64,000 bases of DNA from the NCBI GenBank assembly GCA_963837515.1, contig CAWINT010000007.1, positions 62,001 through 126,000 on the forward strand, written 5' to 3'. Source of the stretch: RYN-230 sp963837515 (lineage in GTDB: Bacteria > Actinomycetota > Actinomycetes > Streptosporangiales > Streptosporangiaceae). A model generated the notes under the pieces. That model was not told where the DNA came from. It saw only the letters and a list, made by a program, of their open reading frames with translations, and made no database searches. Shown here piece after piece: positions 1-9,826 of this stretch (position 1 is its first letter; each line of letters opens with the position of its first letter). The translations under genes were made by a program, and so were the position numbers.

Positions 1-1343
1 TCCCGAACGGCCTCGACGAGCGGTACCAGCTGTCGGCGCGCATCCCTGAGGCCGGGCGGCCGGTGGTGTTCGTCGGCCCGTATGAGCACCATTCCAACGA
101 GCTGCCCTGGCGGGAGTCGCTCGCGGACGTGGTGGTGATCGCCGGGGACGCCGACGGGCACATCGACCTGGCCGACCTGGAGACACAGCTGGCCCGGTAC
201 GCGTCCCGGCCACTGCGCATCGGCAGTTTCTCGGCCGCCTCCAACGTCACCGGCATCCTGACCGGCACCGACGAGGTGGCCCGGCTGCTGCACGCCCACG
301 GGGCGCTGTCGTTCTGGGACTACGCGGCCGCCGGGCCCTACGTGCCCATCCGTGTCGCCGGCTCCGCGCCGGGCGCCGGGGACCACAAGGACGCCGTCTT
401 CCTGTCGCCGCACAAGTTCCCCGGCGGCCCGCAGACCCCCGGGGTCCTGGTCGTCCGCCGGGAACTTGTCCGCAACCGGGTGCCCACCGTGCCGGGGGGC
501 GGCACGGTGGCGTTCGTGGACCCGGTCGGCCACCGTTATCTGGACGACCCGATCGCCCGCGAAGAAGGGGGCACCCCGGCGATTGTGGAGTCGATCCGGG
601 CCGGCCTGGTGTTCGGGCTCAAGCAGGCCATCGGCACGGACCTGATCGCCGCCCGGGAGGAAGCCCTCTGGCAGCAGGTGCTGCACCGCTGGGCGGGCAA
701 CCCCCGGATCGAGGTGCTGGGCAGCCACCAGGCCCGCCGGCTGGCGGTGATCTCCTTCCGCATCCGGCACGGGGCAGGGTGCTATCTGCACCACAATTTC
801 GTGGTCGCGCTGCTCAACGACCTGTTCGGCATCCAGGCCCGGGGCGGCTGCTCCTGCGCCGGGCCCTACGGGCACCGGCTGCTGGCCATCGGCGAAGCCC
901 GCTCCCACGCGCTGCGCGAGGAGATCGGGCACGGCTGCGAGGGGGTCAAGCCCGGATGGACGCGGATCAACTTCAACTACTTCATCTCCGCGGCCACCGC
1001 CGGCTTCATCGCCGACGCCGTCGAGGTAATCGCGGCGGACGGCTACCGGCTGCTGCCGCAGTACCGGTTCGACCCGCAGACCGGTCTGTGGCGGCACGCC
1101 CGGAGCGCGCCGGAGCCCCCGCTGCGGCTATCTGCGGTGCACTACGGGCCGGACGGGGAGATGGTGTACCCGCGAGCCCGTGCGCAAGCAGGCGAAGAGG
1201 CGTTCGCGGACTACCTCCGGCAGGCCCGTGCGGTGCTGGCCGCGCAGCCTCAGGCCCTGGACGAGGGCCCGACCGGGCTGGACGCCGACTTCGAGGCCCT
1301 GCGCTGGTTCCCCCTCCCGCCCGCCAGCCTTGCCGGGGGGTAA
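1..1343 (+). CDS. Class V aminotransferase (cysteine-desulfurase-like), 5' partial
   Basis: PLP-dependent fold-type I enzyme of the class V aminotransferase family. The reading frame is open from base 3, so the start lies before the window. The motif EHHSNELPWRES (nt 84-119), the aspartate in FWDYAA that should hold the pyridine nitrogen, and the Schiff-base lysine in SPHKFPGG (Lys codon at 414-416) are all present. A later RGGCSCAGPYGHR stretch resembles the cysteine loop of desulfurase-like members. The family covers sulfur transfer from cysteine and related lyase reactions; the exact substrate cannot be told. It ends with TAA about 120 bp before the MOSC fusion gene on the same strand. Length and motifs look intact apart from the window edge. 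Confidence 0.9.
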   Translation, partial: PNGLDERYQLSARIPEAGRPVVFVGPYEHHSNELPWRESLADVVVIAGDADGHIDLADLETQLARYASRPLRIGSFSAASNVTGILTGTDEVARLLHAHGALSFWDYAAAGPYVPIRVAGSAPGAGDHKDAVFLSPHKFPGGPQTPGVLVVRRELVRNRVPTVPGGGTVAFVDPVGHRYLDDPIAREEGGTPAIVESIRAGLVFGLKQAIGTDLIAAREEALWQQVLHRWAGNPRIEVLGSHQARRLAVISFRIRHGAGCYLHHNFVVALLNDLFGIQARGGCSCAGPYGHRLLAIGEARSHALREEIGHGCEGVKPGWTRINFNYFISAATAGFIADAVEVIAADGYRLLPQYRFDPQTGLWRHARSAPEPPLRLSAVHYGPDGEMVYPRARAQAGEEAFADYLRQARAVLAAQPQALDEGPTGLDADFEALRWFPLPPASLAGG

Positions 1344-1461
1344 ATCGATGGGAACAGGCACGGGATGAATTCTCCGGCATGATCTCGCTCGTCCCGGAAC
1401 GATCGAGGTATACCTGGACGCTGGGAGTGTGACGGCGTACCGCGCCGGGGAGGCGCACAAC

Positions 1462-3222
1462 ATGGCAGTCTTGCTGTCAGTGAACGTGGGACTGCCGCGC
1501 GATGTCGGCTGGCAGGGCAAGACTGTGCACACCGGCATTTGGAAGGAACCTGTGCCCGGGCCGGTCATGGTGCGCCGGCTGAACATCGACGGTGACGGGC
1601 AGGGGGACCTCAAAGGTCACGGCGGCGAGCAACGGGCCGTGCTGGTCTACCAGATCGAGTCTTACCGGCACTGGGAGCAGCATTTCGGCCGAGACGACTT
1701 CCGCTACGGCCAGTTCGGGGAAAACCTCACAGTGGACGGGCTGGCGGACGACGAGGTATGTATCGGAGACCGGTACCGGATAGGCGAGGCGGAGTTTGAG
1801 GTTACCCAGCCCCGCGTGACCTGCTACCGGGTCGGCATGCGGCTGGGCGAGCCCGAGCTGCCGGCGCTGCTGGTCAGTCAGCACCGCCCCGGCTTCTACA
1901 TGCGCGTCCTGCGCGAGGGACACATCCAGGCCAGCGATCAGATCATCAAGACCGGGACCGGCCCGCACGCGCTCAGCGTGACCGACACCGACGCGCTGCT
2001 CTACCTGCCCGGCCGCGACACTGCGAAGCTGCGGCTAGCCGCCCAGATCCCCGCGCTGAGCCCAGGGTGGCAGCAATCCTTCCGCGAGCTGATCGACGCG
2101 GCCGAGCGTGGTGGCCCGGCCACCGCACCGCCGCCCGGCACCGAGCCGGGCGCGCGCCCCGGTCCAGCATGGACCGGATTCCGGCCGTTGCGCGTGACCA
2201 AGGTGGTCCGGGAGACAGCGACTGTCTCCTCGATCTACCTGGCCGTCCAAGACGGCACCGCGCTCCCGGCGGCGCAGGCCGGACTGTACATCACGCTACG
2301 GGTAGCCGGCGCTGGGCAGCCCGCCCCGGTGCGCAGCTATTCGCTGTCGTCCGCACCGGGCGCTGCCGCATACCGGATCAGCGTCAAGTCCGAGCCACAC
2401 GGCGCGGTGAGCCCGTACCTGAACCGCACGCTGCGCCCTGGCGCGACCCTCGAGGTGGCCGCGCCCCGCGGCGATTTCGTGCTCGATGAGGGTTCAGGAC
2501 CGGTGCTGCTGATCTCCGCCGGCATCGGCGTGACCCCGGTCCTGTCAATGTTGCACCAGCTCGCCCAGGCACGCAGTGCGCGCGAGGTCTGGTGGATCTA
2601 CAGTGCGCGCCGCCCGCGGGAACACCCGTTCGCCGCCGAAGCCCGCGCTTTGCTCCAGTCGCTGCCGGACACTCACGAGTACTTGTTCTACAGTCAGGCC
2701 ACGTCGGCCGAGCTCAGCCGGGAGCATGCCGTTGCCGGGCACGTCACCAAGGACACGCTAGCCGGGCTAGGTCTGCCGGCCAGCGCGCAGGCTTACGTCT
2801 GCGGCCCGCCAACGTACACGGCCGACGTGCGCGACGCCCTCCGCGCGGCCGGCCTCGAGTCCGCCCGTGTTCACACGGAACTGTTCGCGGCACTGCCATC
2901 CAGCAACCCTGGCGTCGTCGGCCATGCAGTCCCGGCGCCGCACCCGCCGCCCGGACCGCCAGGCGCCGGGCCGCTGGTAACCTTCACCCGCAGCGGAATT
3001 TCCGCGCCGTTCGCCGCCAGCTGGCGCAGCCTCCTCGACCTGGCCGATGCCTGCGACGTGCCCACCCGGTGGAGCTGCCGGACTGGCGTATGCCATACGT
3101 GCATCACGCCCCTGCTGTCGGGCGCTGTCTCATACGCTCCGGACCCGCTGGAGGCCCCGTCCGACGGCCAAGTGCTCATCTGCTGCTCCCGGCCCCGATC
3201 CGACATCGTCCTGGACATGTAA
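1462..3222 (+). CDS. MOSC domain / ferredoxin-NADP reductase / 2Fe-2S ferredoxin fusion protein
   Basis: Three-domain cytosolic redox protein of about 586 residues. Residues 1-165 are a YiiM-like MOSC domain (GHGGEQRAV, GQFGEN, and the cysteine in RVTCYRVGMR), a fold that binds molybdenum cofactor or hydroxylated amine substrates. Residues 235-470 are an FAD/NAD reductase domain with the FAD motif RSYSLSSAP and the nucleotide motif GIGVTP. The C terminus is a plant-type 2Fe-2S domain with cysteines spaced C-x4-C-x2-C (SCRTGVCHTC) and a last one in ICCSRP. Electrons would flow from NAD(P)H through FAD to the cluster and then to the MOSC centre. The ATG at 1462 is chosen over an upstream GTG at 1429 because GGGGAGG sits about 8 nt ahead. 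The substrate is unknown. Confidence 0.88.
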   Translation: MAVLLSVNVGLPRDVGWQGKTVHTGIWKEPVPGPVMVRRLNIDGDGQGDLKGHGGEQRAVLVYQIESYRHWEQHFGRDDFRYGQFGENLTVDGLADDEVCIGDRYRIGEAEFEVTQPRVTCYRVGMRLGEPELPALLVSQHRPGFYMRVLREGHIQASDQIIKTGTGPHALSVTDTDALLYLPGRDTAKLRLAAQIPALSPGWQQSFRELIDAAERGGPATAPPPGTEPGARPGPAWTGFRPLRVTKVVRETATVSSIYLAVQDGTALPAAQAGLYITLRVAGAGQPAPVRSYSLSSAPGAAAYRISVKSEPHGAVSPYLNRTLRPGATLEVAAPRGDFVLDEGSGPVLLISAGIGVTPVLSMLHQLAQARSAREVWWIYSARRPREHPFAAEARALLQSLPDTHEYLFYSQATSAELSREHAVAGHVTKDTLAGLGLPASAQAYVCGPPTYTADVRDALRAAGLESARVHTELFAALPSSNPGVVGHAVPAPHPPPGPPGAGPLVTFTRSGISAPFAASWRSLLDLADACDVPTRWSCRTGVCHTCITPLLSGAVSYAPDPLEAPSDGQVLICCSRPRSDIVLDM

Positions 3223-3239
3223 CCGGGAGCGGCGCCCGG
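3223..3239 (+). terminator. Weak hairpin after the MOSC fusion gene
   Basis: CCGGG and CCCGG arms with a 7-nt loop directly follow the TAA stop, between two convergent genes. There is no T-run, which is common for actinobacterial terminators, but a 5-bp stem in this GC content is weak evidence. Confidence 0.25.
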
Positions 3240-3301
3240 GCGCGACACGCAGCCGCCGCGCCTGCGCCGGGGCAGCGCCAGTTCGGCCGGCCTTGGGCGG
3301 C

Positions 3302-4024
<723 letters not shown>

Positions 4025-4037
4025 GGCTTCTCCGTTC

Positions 4038-4226
4038 TCATGTGTTCGTGCTCATGTGCTTGTGGCCGCGGATCACTCGGGTGCGGCGTGATGCGAACAG
4101 TGGCGACGCCAGAGGCGTTTTAGGATCAGCCCCGGCCAGGTAGTCGGAGGCGGACTGACGGACCATGGCGGGGGTGGAGATCGGATCCTGATCGGCGCGC
4201 TCGGTCATCGAAGCCCCCGGGCTGCC
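4038..4226 (-). pseudogene. Internal fragment of an alpha/beta hydrolase (acetyl esterase family)
   Basis: A short open stretch (ATG at 4208, stop at 4038) encodes MTERADQDP, then YLAGADPKTPLASPLFA. This is recognisable as the segment just before the acid-residue region of HSL-family acetyl esterases. The match ends abruptly at about 4092, and upstream of about 4226 the frame runs into a stop. No nucleophile elbow (GxSxG) or catalytic histidine region is present. It is best read as a leftover piece of a deleted esterase gene between the SDR and nitronate monooxygenase genes. Recognition is from memory of the family and is not proven. Confidence 0.5.
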
Positions 4227-4292
4227 TGTCTGGTACGGCGTGGGTGCACCTCAGCTGCCGAGAGGTCGCGGCGCGAGCGCCTTCGGCCCGGA

Positions 4293-5327
4293 TTACAGGC
4301 GGGAGGTGAGCTCGGTCACGATGTCCGCCGCTGACTGTGGCTGTCTCGCGAGTGCCACGCTCTGTCCGGCCCACATCGAGAGCGCCTCGATCTCACCGGT
4401 GGTCCCGGCCATCGGTGGCGCTGGCTCGTAGCGAACGATGGCCTCGCCGGAGGCGAAGTGCGCGATCACATCGCCTTCTCCTGGCCGCTGCGCGAGTGGG
4501 GGGCGGCCCGCGGCTTCCCACGCGTTGGCGGTGGAGTTGCGGAGCGCGCGGTGGGGAGAGTCGGGCCACCCGACCGAGTACAGGTTGGGGTACCGCTGCG
4601 GGTCGGTCTCGGCCGCGGCCGTCAGCCGGCGTTGGTAGTCCTCGTGGATCGGCATCTCCTCGGCCAGCAGGAACCGCGTGCCCAGCCACGCGGCCTGGGC
4701 ACCCAGGGCGAGCACCGCGGCGACGCCGCGAGCGTCACCGATCCCGCCAGCCGCGATCACCGGCACCGGCGCCACCGCGTCCACCACGGCGGGCACCAGC
4801 GGCAGTGTCGCGACGGTACCCCACACGTGCCCGCCGGCCTCCCAGCCCTGCGCGACGATCACGTCCACGCCGGACGCGACTGCCCGCCGTGCCTCCTCGG
4901 CAGTGCCGACCGTGTGCATGACAATGCCCCCGGCGTCGTGGACCTCTTGGATGTAGCCGCCGGGATCACCCCAGAAAAACGACACGATCCGCAAGCCGGC
5001 GTCAAGGGCCTGGTCAAGGTGACGGTGACGATCTTCGGTGAGCACGAAGTTGCCGCCGAACGGCCGCGCGGTCAGCGCCGCCGTCTCCCGGACGACGGCT
5101 CCGGCGTCAGCGGACCAGGTCAGCGTGACCATGCCGAGCGCCCCGGCGTTCGAGACCGCCGCGGCCAGCCGGGGAACCGCGGCCATGGGTGCCTGGACGA
5201 TCGGTTGCTCGATCCCGAGCATCTCGCATACCGGCGTGCCCACTGCCACCGCCCCTTCCGCCTGGTCCCCGGCCTGAGGATCACCTGGGCCAGGAAGGAC
5301 AGCGGCAACCGTTGCCCTATCGGTCAT
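4293..5327 (-). CDS. Nitronate monooxygenase (2-nitropropane dioxygenase family)
   Basis: FMN-dependent TIM-barrel enzyme of 344 residues that oxidises alkyl nitronates. Visible motifs are IVQAPMAAV near the N terminus, GGNFVL, VAQGWEAGGH around the glycine-rich phosphate loop, and VIAAGGIGD followed by GAQAAWLGTRFL, which holds the FMN phosphate. The ATG at 5327 is preferred; a longer in-frame extension upstream has no family character. Its first 11 bases overlap the stop of the redoxin gene upstream on the same strand, so the two are probably translationally coupled. Role in detoxification of nitro compounds is inferred from the family. Confidence 0.88.
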   Translation of the reverse strand: MTDRATVAAVLPGPGDPQAGDQAEGAVAVGTPVCEMLGIEQPIVQAPMAAVPRLAAAVSNAGALGMVTLTWSADAGAVVRETAALTARPFGGNFVLTEDRHRHLDQALDAGLRIVSFFWGDPGGYIQEVHDAGGIVMHTVGTAEEARRAVASGVDVIVAQGWEAGGHVWGTVATLPLVPAVVDAVAPVPVIAAGGIGDARGVAAVLALGAQAAWLGTRFLLAEEMPIHEDYQRRLTAAAETDPQRYPNLYSVGWPDSPHRALRNSTANAWEAAGRPPLAQRPGEGDVIAHFASGEAIVRYEPAPPMAGTTGEIEALSMWAGQSVALARQPQSAADIVTELTSRL

Positions 5328-5919
5328 ACGATGACGGCGTGGACTTGGGGGACCGCCGGTCCCAGCCGTGAAAGTGCGAGTAGTCGCCCGCGTCCCAGGC
5401 TTCCCGGAGGCCCGGGGTGCCCAGATCCCAGTCCGGGCGGATCTCGCTGGTGGCGGCACGCAGGTCATGCCACAGGTCGTGGAACGACGGACGGCCCCAG
5501 AACCAGTAGCCGTTATAGACGCTGTGGATGATCAGCCCCGGCTTGAGCACCAGCGTGTGCGGGATCATGGGGTTGTGCTCGGGGTCGGTGTACTCGGCGA
5601 TGTCGAGGTCCTTCTGGACGGTCCGGCCGGGATCGGACAGGAAGGTCCACTGGGCGCCCACCGACGCGCGGAACTCTTGCAGAGTGTGATGGTCGTCGGT
5701 GGCGATAGTGGCGATCTGGGTGTAGGCCACCGCGACCTTCGGGTAGTTGGCCGCCAGCTCGAGGTGCTGCTGATGCTCTTTGGGGCAGTAGTTGCCTCGC
5801 GCCAGGGTGAGGATCAGCGGATCACGGCCCTGAAGCTCACTGAGCGTACGCACCGTGCCGATGTGGTCCGGGAGAGCATAATCAGGAAAGATGCCGCCAG
5901 GCCTGATGTCAGGACGCAT
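5317..5919 (-). CDS. Redoxin / AhpC-TSA-like thioredoxin-fold protein
   Basis: About 200 residues with a thioredoxin-like start (FPDYALPDHIGTVRTLSEL) and the segment LTLARGNYCPKEHQQH, where the single cysteine stands in the peroxidatic position of AhpC/TSA proteins. There is no resolving cysteine of the CxxC type. Later conserved-looking blocks are TIATDDHHTLQEF and WTFLSDPGRTVQKDLDI. The start at 5919 (MRPDI) fits the family N terminus and an AGAGG about 10 nt upstream; ATG at 5937 and TTG at 5946 are alternatives. It precedes and overlaps the nitronate monooxygenase gene, suggesting a shared oxidative-stress operon. The reductant is unknown. Confidence 0.8.
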   Translation of the reverse strand: MRPDIRPGGIFPDYALPDHIGTVRTLSELQGRDPLILTLARGNYCPKEHQQHLELAANYPKVAVAYTQIATIATDDHHTLQEFRASVGAQWTFLSDPGRTVQKDLDIAEYTDPEHNPMIPHTLVLKPGLIIHSVYNGYWFWGRPSFHDLWHDLRAATSEIRPDWDLGTPGLREAWDAGDYSHFHGWDRRSPKSTPSSYDR

Positions 5920-6035
5920 CGGATGACTGCCTCTCATAGGCTCCAATGCCCAACCTACATCGCGGGCACTAGGTGGCCGGCGGGTTTCTCGCGTGAGCTC
6001 TGCCGGTAAGCATTCACGTCGGTGCAGCGGCGGGT

Positions 6036-6776
6036 TTATGGTTTGTGGGCGATCCAGAGCATTTCCGCTGGCCAGCGGTGCGCCCAGTCGGGCGGGTCGG
6101 TTTCCATGTAATCGTTGTGCCTTCCGGGTTCCGGCTGCGGTTCGATGAGGTCGTCGATGACAAGGCCCGCGCTGCGCAGGGTCTTGATCCAGTCGCCGTA
6201 GGTGAGCTGGTAGCTGGCCGCCCCGTGGTCTTCGGCGATGGTGTGCAGCCCGAAATAGTCGTGCTGGAGTTGTGTGGTTACCCGGTCGGCGTGGCTGTCA
6301 TAGCAGGCCTCGAACCAGGGGCTGATGACGCTGAATACCAGGCGGCCGCCACGGCGCAGGACGCGCGCGGCTTGCGGGACCGCCAGGTGCGGCGGTGCCC
6401 AGCTCAGCCCGCCATGATCGCAGAACACCACGTCGAAGCTGGCGGGTGCGAACGGGAGCTGCTCGGCGGTGCCCTGCACCAGCGGATAGCGGGCGGTTCC
6501 CATGGCCTTGGCCGCTGCCGCGAGCTGCGCCTCGGATAGGTCGAGCCCGACTACGACCGCGCCCTCGGCGGCCAGCGACCTGGACCACTGGCCCGCGCCG
6601 CAGCCCAGTTCGAGGACGTGTTTGCCGGTGACCTCGCCGAGGGCGTGAAGGTGGGCGTCGGGGATGGCGAACATGCCCCACAGCCGGGGGGCGTCGCCGA
6701 TTTGCGGATCGTGCTGTTCTTGGTAGCTGCGGCTGATCAGGTTCCAGTACTGCCGGTTAGCGCGGATGCTGGCCAC
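6036..6776 (-). CDS. Class I SAM-dependent methyltransferase
   Basis: 246-residue Rossmann methyltransferase. Motif I is VLELGCGAGQWSRSLA (about residues 54-69), the acidic motif II residue is in VVGLDLS, motif III follows QGTAEQLPFAPASFDVVFC, and a post-motif region is RVLRRGGRLVFS. The family methylates many small molecules and the substrate cannot be inferred. The start is GTG at 6776. It sits alone on the minus strand, about 120 bp upstream of the redoxin gene and before the IS66 remnant. Confidence 0.88.
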   Translation of the reverse strand: MASIRANRQYWNLISRSYQEQHDPQIGDAPRLWGMFAIPDAHLHALGEVTGKHVLELGCGAGQWSRSLAAEGAVVVGLDLSEAQLAAAAKAMGTARYPLVQGTAEQLPFAPASFDVVFCDHGGLSWAPPHLAVPQAARVLRRGGRLVFSVISPWFEACYDSHADRVTTQLQHDYFGLHTIAEDHGAASYQLTYGDWIKTLRSAGLVIDDLIEPQPEPGRHNDYMETDPPDWAHRWPAEMLWIAHKP

Positions 6777-6997
6777 GGGCTGATCTCAGCACCCGCGCGC
6801 CGGGACGGTCAACACGGATGGGCGCGGGGGATTGGCCATCCGTGCCGGGCTGGCGTAGCGCGCCGGCTTGATCGCGGCATGGTTGTCCTGATCGTGGTGA
6901 CCTGTGCTCTCGATGCCGCTGGATGCCGGTCGCGACGCGGTGATCGCCGTCTTGGCCGGCTCGGCGTGTCGGATTGCTTACTGCGGGCCAGCTCTGG

Positions 6998-8123
6998 ATG
7001 ATCGTGTCCTGTGTCCGAGTTGCCCCCTCCTGCCCCTGGTGTGCCGGCTGCGCCGCCCGGGACACGGAGCTTGCAGAGCTCAGGGCGCAGCTGGCCGGGC
7101 TGGCGGGACTGAGGACGCAGGCGGCGGAGCTGCGGGATGAACTGCGGGCACGGGCGGCAGAGGCCGCGGAGCTGCGGGAACGGGTCGCCCGGCTGGAGCG
7201 GGCATTGTCGCGGAACAGCGGGAATTCGTCCATGCCGCCGTCGGGGGATGACACCCCGGGCCGCAAGCCGCCGCGGAAGCAGCGCCGCGCGGCGGACAGC
7301 CGCCAGCCTGGTCGCGGACGTGATCAAGCTGATCAAGACCCTGATCACCGCCGCTCACGTCGCCGGGTTCGACGAGACCACGCCGCGGGCCGGGCCCGCC
7401 GGGCAGAAGAAGTACGTCCTGGGCGCGTTCACCGAGCAGTACTCGCTGCTGCACCTCGGCGGCCGCGACCTCGGCTCCTTCCGCGACTTCGGGATCCTGC
7501 CGGACTTCGCCGGGGTGATCGTCTCTGACCGGTACGCGAACTACTGGAACTCCAGGTGGGAACACATCACCGGGCACCAGGCATGCTTGTCGCACATACT
7601 CAGGGACCTGGAAGACGCCGCCGAGACCTACCCGGGAGCGTACTGGCCAGCCCAGGCGCAGTGGGCGCTGCGCGGCCTGATCCATGCCTGGAACGACGCC
7701 CGCGACAGCGGGCTCCCGGCCATCCCCGAAGACAAGGCCGCGCCGCTGATCACCGAGTTCCGGCGCGCCCGCGCCGTCGGCCTGGCCGCCGTCCCGCCCA
7801 TCCCCGGCCCGAAGAACTCCACTGCCCAGCACCCCGGCCGCGACCTGCTCGAATTCTGCCGCGACCGCGAAGCCGACGTGCTCCGCTTCACCACCAGCAC
7901 CCGGATCTGGCCGATGAACAACATCAGCGAACGCGGCGTCCGCCCCACGAAAACCCAGCAGAACATCTCCGGCCGGCTCACCAGCGAAGACGCCACCCAG
8001 GACCGGCTCGACATCCGCAGCTACATCGACACCGCCCGCAAGCACGGCAACCGCCCCCTCGACGTACTGCGCAGCCTGTTCACCGGAGACCCCTGGCAGC
8101 CCCCCATTCCCGCCCAGGCCTGA
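6998..8123 (+). pseudogene. IS66-family transposase with internal deletion and frame change
   Basis: The N-terminal part (6998 to about 7305) encodes the IS66 coiled-coil leader and the signature SRNSGNSSMPPSGDD followed by a basic PGRKPPRKQRR linker. The C-terminal part, in another frame from about 7305 to 8123, carries the catalytic core with the DDE residues in GFDETT, VSDRYANYW and NNISERGVRP, and ends in a normal C terminus. Missing between them is the zinc-finger and N-proximal domain, roughly 150 codons in intact relatives. Both halves are well preserved, so the deletion looks fairly recent. No clear terminal inverted repeats or accessory IS66 orfs were found. It is probably non-functional. 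Confidence 0.85.
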
Positions 8124-8348
8124 CCCCCCACCGCAGAATGCCCGAATCCCATCACGCAACGCATATCAAACATCACCCACTCCAACCGGGTGGATGTTTA
8201 CCTCTGCCGGTGCCTGCCGAATGCGCTCCGCTCCACGGCGGTGTGCGCTGATCGCCCTATGGACTTTTCGTGTCCAGTCGCGCAATGCTGGAGCCGGGCC
8301 ACCCCTGAGGCATCGTCACGGCTGCCGTGCTCAGAAAGGAGCCGGAGC

Positions 8349-8465
8349 GTGGACATGAGTAATGTGCCCGGCACAGCGGCGGCCCGGGCCGAGTTCGCGA
8401 GCTGGCCCGACTGGCACCCGCACTACGTGGTGGATGAGCGGACCGGGCAGACGGGCGGCGCATGA
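8349..8465 (+). CDS. 38-aa protein coupled to the flavin disulfide reductase
   Basis: A short frame from GTG 8349 encodes 38 residues, VDMSNVPGTAAARAEFASW then PDWHPHYVVDERTGQTGGA. AAAGGAG lies 7 nt before the GTG, and the stop TGA overlaps the ATG of the next gene (ATGA at 8462-8465). That arrangement is typical of translational coupling. The sequence is tryptophan/histidine containing and acidic toward the end, with no membrane segment or cysteine. No family is recognised. It may be a leader peptide for translation of the reductase or a small partner protein. Confidence 0.55.
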   Translation: MDMSNVPGTAAARAEFASWPDWHPHYVVDERTGQTGGA

Positions 8466-9826
8466 GCGGTTACGACTACGACGTGATCGTCGTCGGCGCT
8501 GGTTCGCCTGGTGAGCACTGCGCTGGCGAGCTGGCGGACGGCGGCCTGCGGGTGGCAGTGGTCGAACGGGAGCTGGCTGGGGGTGAATGCTCGTACTGGG
8601 CGTGCATCCCGTCGAAGACGCTGCTCCGTCCCGGAGAGGCAGTGCACGGGGCGCGGGAGGCGGCGGCCACGGCACAGGTTAACGTCTCTGCCGCGCTGGC
8701 GTACCGCGACTTCATGGTTTCGGACTACACCGACGGCGGGCAACAGGCCTGGCTGTCGGGCAAGGGCATCGACCTCATCCGCGGCACCGGCCGGCTGGCC
8801 GGGCCGGGCGTCGTGGAGGTGGACGGGGTGAGTTACACCGCCCAGGACGTGGTGGTGGCGACCGGCTCGGACCCGGCGATGCCGCCGCTTCCCGGTTTGG
8901 CCGACCTGGAGGGCGTGTGGACCAACCGGGAGGCGACTGGCATGAAGAAGGTGCCGCGTCGCCTGCTCATCCTCGGGGGCGGGCCGGTGGGCGCCGAGAT
9001 GGCGCAGGCCGTGTGCCGCCTGGGTGGCGAGGTGACCGTGGTGGAGGCCGCGGAACACGTGCTGGCGCGCGAGCCCGCCCCGCTGGGCGAGGCGCTCGGT
9101 ACCGAGCTCCGCCGCGATGGGGTGGAGCTGGTGCTGGGCCGGAACGCGGTGGCGGCGAGACGCGACGGTCCTGACTACGTCCTCGTGATGGACGACGGGC
9201 GCGAGCTGCGTGGCGACCGGCTCCTGGTCGCCACGGGGCGGCGGCCGCGGGTCGCGGGACTCGGTCTGGAGACCGGCGGTGCGACGTTCGACGATCGGGG
9301 TGTCAAGGTTGACGGGCAGCTGCGCGCCGGCGAGCGACTCTGGGCCATCGGCGACGTCACCGGCGTCCGCCTGCTCACCCACGTGGGCAAGTACCAGGGG
9401 GAGGTCGCTGCGGCCAACATCCTCGGCGAGCCCCGTGAAGCCAACTACGAGGCCGTCCCCGACGTGGTCTACACCGACCCGCAAGCAGCCGCCGTGGGAG
9501 CCGCCGAGGGCAGATTCCGCGTTACCGCGCCCCTGTCCGAGGTGGCCAAGACGGCCACTTACACGCACGCCCGCGCCGACTCGAATGGCTTTTTGACCTT
9601 GCTCAGCGACGGTCTGCGGCTGACCGGCGCCTACGCCCTGGGTCCCGAAGCGGGTGAGTGGCTACAGCAGGCCACGCTCGCCATCCGGGGCCACCTCCCG
9701 CTCGTCACGCTGCGCGATGTCATCCAGCCGTTCCCCACCTTCTCGGAGGTCTACGTCGCCGGCCTGAAGGCGCTGAACAACGCGATCATGGCCGAGCGGC
9801 GCCCGGGCGGTGCTGGTGCTCGGTGA
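8462..9826 (+). CDS. FAD/NAD(P)-dependent pyridine nucleotide-disulfide oxidoreductase
   Basis: 454-residue flavoprotein of the dihydrolipoamide dehydrogenase / mercuric reductase fold. It has the FAD motif VIVVGAGSPGEHCA, a redox-active pair spaced C-x4-C (GGECSYWACIPSK), the NAD(P) motif ILGGGPVGAEMAQ and the second FAD motif LWAIGDV. The C-terminal dimer-interface motif is IQPFPTFSE: the histidine that normally precedes Pro-Thr is Phe424, and the earlier His is Gln422. The usual His-Glu base for disulfide exchange is therefore missing, so dithiol chemistry may differ. The substrate is unknown. It is coupled to the small gene upstream by an ATGA overlap. Confidence 0.87.
   Translation: MSGYDYDVIVVGAGSPGEHCAGELADGGLRVAVVERELAGGECSYWACIPSKTLLRPGEAVHGAREAAATAQVNVSAALAYRDFMVSDYTDGGQQAWLSGKGIDLIRGTGRLAGPGVVEVDGVSYTAQDVVVATGSDPAMPPLPGLADLEGVWTNREATGMKKVPRRLLILGGGPVGAEMAQAVCRLGGEVTVVEAAEHVLAREPAPLGEALGTELRRDGVELVLGRNAVAARRDGPDYVLVMDDGRELRGDRLLVATGRRPRVAGLGLETGGATFDDRGVKVDGQLRAGERLWAIGDVTGVRLLTHVGKYQGEVAAANILGEPREANYEAVPDVVYTDPQAAAVGAAEGRFRVTAPLSEVAKTATYTHARADSNGFLTLLSDGLRLTGAYALGPEAGEWLQQATLAIRGHLPLVTLRDVIQPFPTFSEVYVAGLKALNNAIMAERRPGGAGAR

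Noticed and set aside
7080..8159. 359-codon minus-strand frame over the IS66 remnant
   Set aside because: It is antisense to a recognisable transposase and has no motif.
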